From: Sphingomonas sp. PP-CE-1A-559
GTDB lineage: Bacteria; Pseudomonadota; Alphaproteobacteria; Sphingomonadales; Sphingomonadaceae
NCBI RefSeq assembly: GCF_004340965.1
Contig: NZ_SLYA01000009.1
Location: 19,680 to 83,679 of the forward strand
DNA: 64,000 nucleotides
Reading direction: 5' to 3'
Positions 60,958 to 64,000 of this stretch are shown here, in pieces; positions within the stretch are counted from its first letter, which is position 1; the number at the start of each line of letters is the position of its first letter. The notes below the pieces were generated by a model. That model ran no database searches. It saw only the letters and a list, made by a program, of their open reading frames with translations, and was not told where the DNA came from. A program made the translations under genes and the position numbers.

Positions 60958-61827
60958 GTGCAGACGATCGGCGTGATTGGTGCAGGACAGATGGGCGCGG
61001 GGATCGCGCAGGTATCGGCGCAGGCGGGGTACCGCATGCTGTTGGCGGACGTGTCGCTGGACGCTGCCAGTAAAGGCAAGGCGGGGATTGCCAAGGCGCT
61101 CGCGCGGCTGGTGGAGAAGGAAAAGATCGCGGGCGACGCTCGCGATGCAGCCCTTGCGCTGATCGAGCCGATCGCAAGCGTGGCAGACATGGGCGACTGT
61201 GCGATCGTCGTCGAGGCGGCGACCGAGCGCGAGGGCGTCAAGCGCGCGATCTTCGCCGAGGTCGGCAAGGTGCTGGGGCCGGACGCAATCCTGGCGTCAA
61301 ACACGTCGTCGATCCCAATTACCCGGTTGGCGCAGGCGGCCCCCGATCCAGCGCGGTTCATGGGCGTGCATTTCTTCAACCCGGTCCCTGTGATGCGGCC
61401 GATCGAGCTGATCCGGGGTCTCGCGACGTCAGATGCCACGGTAGCGGCGGTCGAGGCGTTTGCGGAGAAGCTCGGCAAGCAGGTCGTGCATGCGAATGAT
61501 GCGCCGGGATTTATCGTCAACCGCGTGCTGATGCCGATGATCAACGAGGCGTGCTTCGCGCTGGGCGAAGGCGTGGCGAGCGTACGTGACATCGATCTGG
61601 CATGCCAGCTCGGGCTGAACCATCCGATGGGGCCGCTGACGCTGGCAGACTTTATCGGGCTCGACACGTGCCTTGAGATTACGCGCGTGTTATTCGAGGG
61701 AACGGGCGATCCCAAGTTCCGGCCGGCGCCGGTACTGGTAAAGTATGTCGAGGCCGGGTGGTTCGGGCGGAAGACAAAACGCGGCTTCTACGATTATTCC
61801 GGCGCGGAACCTGTGCCGACACGGTAA
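60958..61827 (+). CDS. 3-hydroxybutyryl-CoA dehydrogenase (3-hydroxyacyl-CoA DH)
   Basis: The 289-aa protein begins with the NAD-binding TIGVIGAGQMGAGIAQVSAQ, and contains IVVEAATEREGVKRAIFAEV, ILASNTSSIPITRLAQAA, the catalytic-His segment FMGVHFFNPVPVMRPIELIR and GFIVNRVLMPMINEACFALG, with the typical single-domain length. It interconverts 3-hydroxyacyl-CoA and 3-ketoacyl-CoA. It starts with GTG 60958 after an AGGAGAG site. A perfect 9-bp hairpin lies 61 bases past the stop. Confidence 0.93.
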   Translation: MQTIGVIGAGQMGAGIAQVSAQAGYRMLLADVSLDAASKGKAGIAKALARLVEKEKIAGDARDAALALIEPIASVADMGDCAIVVEAATEREGVKRAIFAEVGKVLGPDAILASNTSSIPITRLAQAAPDPARFMGVHFFNPVPVMRPIELIRGLATSDATVAAVEAFAEKLGKQVVHANDAPGFIVNRVLMPMINEACFALGEGVASVRDIDLACQLGLNHPMGPLTLADFIGLDTCLEITRVLFEGTGDPKFRPAPVLVKYVEAGWFGRKTKRGFYDYSGAEPVPTR

Positions 61828-61888
61828 TCCATCGCAGGCACCCTGTATCCGGCGGGTGAACCCCATCCGCCATACGATCCAAAGTCAT

Positions 61889-61915
61889 GTCCCAGGCCGT
61901 GATGCAGCCTGGGAC
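61889..61915 (+). terminator. Hairpin after the dehydrogenase gene
   Basis: GTCCCAGGC (61889-61897) pairs perfectly with GCCTGGGAC (61907-61915) around a 9-base loop, a likely transcription stop for the dehydrogenase gene. No U-run. Confidence 0.6.
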
Positions 61916-62454
61916 GTGCGGTCGCCGATCAGGAGTTGGTGCGACCCCATGGCGATGACGGCCCGGTCGACCGGGTCGGCGGTGTGGACCAGCCACGGCG
62001 AATTTAGCCGATGATGATTGGCCGAGTGTGGCACCGCTGCTGACGTTGCACCCGCCTCCCCTCGGCTCCACTGCTACAAAATTCAATAATGGCAGCGAGT
62101 TGCAGCAACGACACGACTAGGTCGCTTACGGTTCGGGCGGACTGCCATCTAAAACAGTACGTCCGGAATAAAGTGCAGTCATTGATACCTATTGCAACAA
62201 GTAAAATGCAAAGCGCCATACCACCTGTTAATTTTCGAAATATTGGTATTGTTTTGATATTGCGGACGTGACAGCATGTGCCTGTCCGAGGGTCCGGATG
62301 GTACTGCCGAACAGTGTCGACAAAGTCACGGGGCAAAAGATCCCGATGATCGAGCGACAGAACGTTCACCGATTGCTTCCGAACAGGGTCGGCAGCATTC
62401 GATATCGCGCGGCATCATCCATGCGACCCGATCGGCAGCACAGGGGGTGATCGA
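61916..62454. other. 539-bp gap upstream of the TonB receptor
   Basis: No gene recognised; AT-rich around 62090-62270. It must contain the receptor promoter. No riboswitch or Fur-type box could be identified with confidence. Confidence 0.5.
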
Positions 62455-63939
62455 ATGGTGTTGTTCAAGGGGTTGATGACCACGACATGTTGCGTGGCCG
62501 CGTTGGTCGCGTTGCCGGCTCAGGCCAAGGCCCAGTCGTCGGATACGGGAACGTCGAATACGGGCGTGAGCGACGTCACGCAGGACGGCCAGACTGCGAT
62601 CGGGGATCCCGTCGCCTCCGCCAAGCTAGCTGCAGACACGGCACGCACCGGAGAGCGCGAAGGGTCGGACATCGTCGTGACCGGCACGCGCATCACGCGC
62701 CCGAACAACCGGTCCGCCGCACCGATCGTCACGACGACCGCCGCAGAAATCGCAGCGCAAGGCGCGACGACGATCGAGGAGGTGCTGAACCGCCTGCCGC
62801 AGGTCCAGGTGAACTCGGAACAGAATTTCAGCGATTCCGAAGGTCGCCAGCGCATCAAGCTGCGTAGCTTAGGCTATGAGAGGACGCTGACGCTGATCGA
62901 CGGCCTGCGCGTTGGCCTCGCCAACACGGTCGACGTCGGCATCATCCCCAACGCATTGGTCGAGCGGATCGACGTGCTGACCGGTGGTGCCTCGTCGGTC
63001 TACGGCTCGGACGCGGTGTCGGGCGTCGTCAACTTCGTCCTGAAGAAGAACTTCGAGGGCATCCGGGTCGACGCGAACTACAGCTTCTTCAATCACGACA
63101 ACGACAGCAATGCCGTCACAGACGCAGCGGGTCGCGCCGGGTTCAACGCCAAGCGCGGACTGACCAACGATGGCGGACGCTCCGACGTCAGCCTCGCCGC
63201 GGGCACCAACCTGTTCAACGACCGGGTGAACATCACCGGATTCGTCAATTATCGCCAGTCCAATCCGGTCGAGCTGGTCGATCGGTCCTATTCTGTCTGT
63301 GAAGCGGTCCAGCCGACCAACACCTCGCCGCTGGGCTGTTCGCGCGCGAGCTTCACGCCAGCAGGCACAATCATCCCGCAGTCGGGGCCGCGCGCCGGGC
63401 AGATTCTGGTCAACAATCCCAACGGCAACGGCACCTTCATCCCGATCAACAGCGGACCGCCGGGCACCTCAGCCAACCCTTACGACAACTGGGCGGTGCA
63501 GCGCGCGTTCAACCGCATCAACGTTGGCGGTTTCCTGACCGCGAAGATCAGCGACGACATCGAGCTTTACGGCAACGGGCTGTTCTACCGCGACAAATCC
63601 TACAACACACAGCTCAACCGCACCTTCAACTTTGCCGCGTACGGCACAGATCCGTTCCGGGTGAATTGCGACAACGCGTTCCTGTCGGGCGCGCAGGCAC
63701 AGGATTTGTGCGGCGCCAATGCTGGCGTCGCCGGGCAATATGCGCCGATCGACGTACGCTATCGCTTCGACGGACTGCCGCTGGTGCAGCAGCGCTTCAC
63801 CAACGAGGGGTATCGCATCGTCGCAGGGCTTCGCGGGCGCGGGCTTAACAACGTGTGGTCCTACGATGTCGCGGGCATGATCTCGCGCGCGCGGCTCGAC
63901 ACCATTGAGCAGCCCCCACCGGGTGGTCCGGGTAGATAG
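62455..63939 (+). CDS. Truncated TonB-dependent receptor
   Basis: The 494-aa frame has a signal peptide (MVLFKGLMTTTCCVAALVAL, then PAQAKAQ). A plug domain follows (GSDIVVTGTRITRPNNRSAA, EVLNRLPQVQVNSEQNFSDS, GGASSVYGSDAVSGVVNFVL) and then the first barrel part (VNFVLKKNFEGIRVDANYSF to AGMISRARLDTIEQ). It then stops after PPPGGPGR at 63939. Full-length members of this sphingomonad type have roughly 900-1000 residues, so about half the barrel is missing. A short sequence repeated at 17.4 kb begins right at the stop. As written it cannot form a complete receptor. Confidence 0.8.
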   Translation: MVLFKGLMTTTCCVAALVALPAQAKAQSSDTGTSNTGVSDVTQDGQTAIGDPVASAKLAADTARTGEREGSDIVVTGTRITRPNNRSAAPIVTTTAAEIAAQGATTIEEVLNRLPQVQVNSEQNFSDSEGRQRIKLRSLGYERTLTLIDGLRVGLANTVDVGIIPNALVERIDVLTGGASSVYGSDAVSGVVNFVLKKNFEGIRVDANYSFFNHDNDSNAVTDAAGRAGFNAKRGLTNDGGRSDVSLAAGTNLFNDRVNITGFVNYRQSNPVELVDRSYSVCEAVQPTNTSPLGCSRASFTPAGTIIPQSGPRAGQILVNNPNGNGTFIPINSGPPGTSANPYDNWAVQRAFNRINVGGFLTAKISDDIELYGNGLFYRDKSYNTQLNRTFNFAAYGTDPFRVNCDNAFLSGAQAQDLCGANAGVAGQYAPIDVRYRFDGLPLVQQRFTNEGYRIVAGLRGRGLNNVWSYDVAGMISRARLDTIEQPPPGGPGR

Positions 63940-63977
63940 TTAGTGCATCGTCGCCTCCGCCGCCATTGCCGGGCGTA
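63940..63977 (+). repeat. Copy B of the 38-bp dispersed repeat
   Basis: Matches the copy at 17419-17456 at about 31 of 38 positions. It begins directly after the stop of the truncated TonB receptor, so it may mark an insertion or rearrangement point; the following 23 bases to the window end are not in the first copy. Confidence 0.4.
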
Positions 63978-64000
63978 GGTGGAGCGAAGCGGAGCCGGAG

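Noticed and set aside
1..64000. CRISPR arrays, restriction-modification or defence systems, biosynthetic peptide clusters
   Set aside because: No regular spaced repeats, no Cas, methyltransferase or toxin-antitoxin pair recognised on either strand; repeats seen are IS ends or the single 38-bp pair.

Overview
The window looks like a chromosome segment of a sphingomonad (Alphaproteobacteria, probably Sphingomonas or a close relative). This rests on the high-GC coding style, an alphaproteobacterial-type LexA box (GAAC-N7-GAAC), a TonB-dependent receptor of the sphingomonad type, a DUF1176 protein, and a large Wzx/Wzy-type exopolysaccharide (EPS) locus. All assignments come from reading the sequence; no database search was possible.

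Layout. 1-9.9 kb: envelope and housekeeping genes (small lipoprotein, AI-2E-family and YihY/BrkB membrane proteins, PilZ protein, ion channel) plus a DNA-damage group. That group holds a SRAP/HMCES-type abasic-site protein coupled to a 43-aa membrane peptide, and an operon of a 67-aa ORF, umuD-like and umuC-like genes behind a LexA box at 9391-9405. A YozE-like gene diverges from the same box. 9.9-19 kb: small conserved ORFs, a nuclease gene broken by one in-frame amber codon, membrane GT-C/GT2 glycosylation genes, a DEDD exonuclease and a tyrosine recombinase.

19-53.7 kb: the EPS locus. It contains an acyltransferase, seven glycosyltransferases, a Wzx-like flippase, a CDP-6-deoxyhexose branch (rfbF, rfbG and an SDR), a Tat-exported protein, a Wzy-like polymerase, a TPR/jelly-roll-like protein, a Wzc-like co-polymerase/tyrosine kinase, a Wza-like export lipoprotein and a second Wzy/ligase-family protein. 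An initiating sugar-phosphate transferase follows, then gmd-fcl (GDP-fucose), manC, galU and rmlCBDA (dTDP-rhamnose). A UDP-glucuronate-4-epimerase-like gene at 58.4 kb probably belongs to the same locus. Together these supply GDP-mannose, GDP-fucose, dTDP-rhamnose, UDP-glucose, a CDP-deoxysugar and possibly UDP-galacturonate. The genes can account for lipid-linked repeat assembly, flipping, polymerisation and export.

Mobile DNA breaks the EPS locus in two places. A dead IS2-group IS3 element (41565-42863) lies between the ligase-like gene and the initiating transferase. A nest of elements (53.7-58.2 kb) lies between rmlA and the epimerase: an IS66 element of 3109 bp with an exact 8-bp target duplication and a fourth, passenger gene of the pRiA4b ORF-3 family, inserted into the 5' stub of an older IS66 relative. 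An intact IS3-family element with a 3-bp duplication sits just beside it.

59.7-64 kb: a DUF1176 lipoprotein, a 3-hydroxyacyl-CoA dehydrogenase and a TonB-dependent receptor that stops after 494 codons, far short of a full barrel, next to a short sequence repeated at 17.4 kb.
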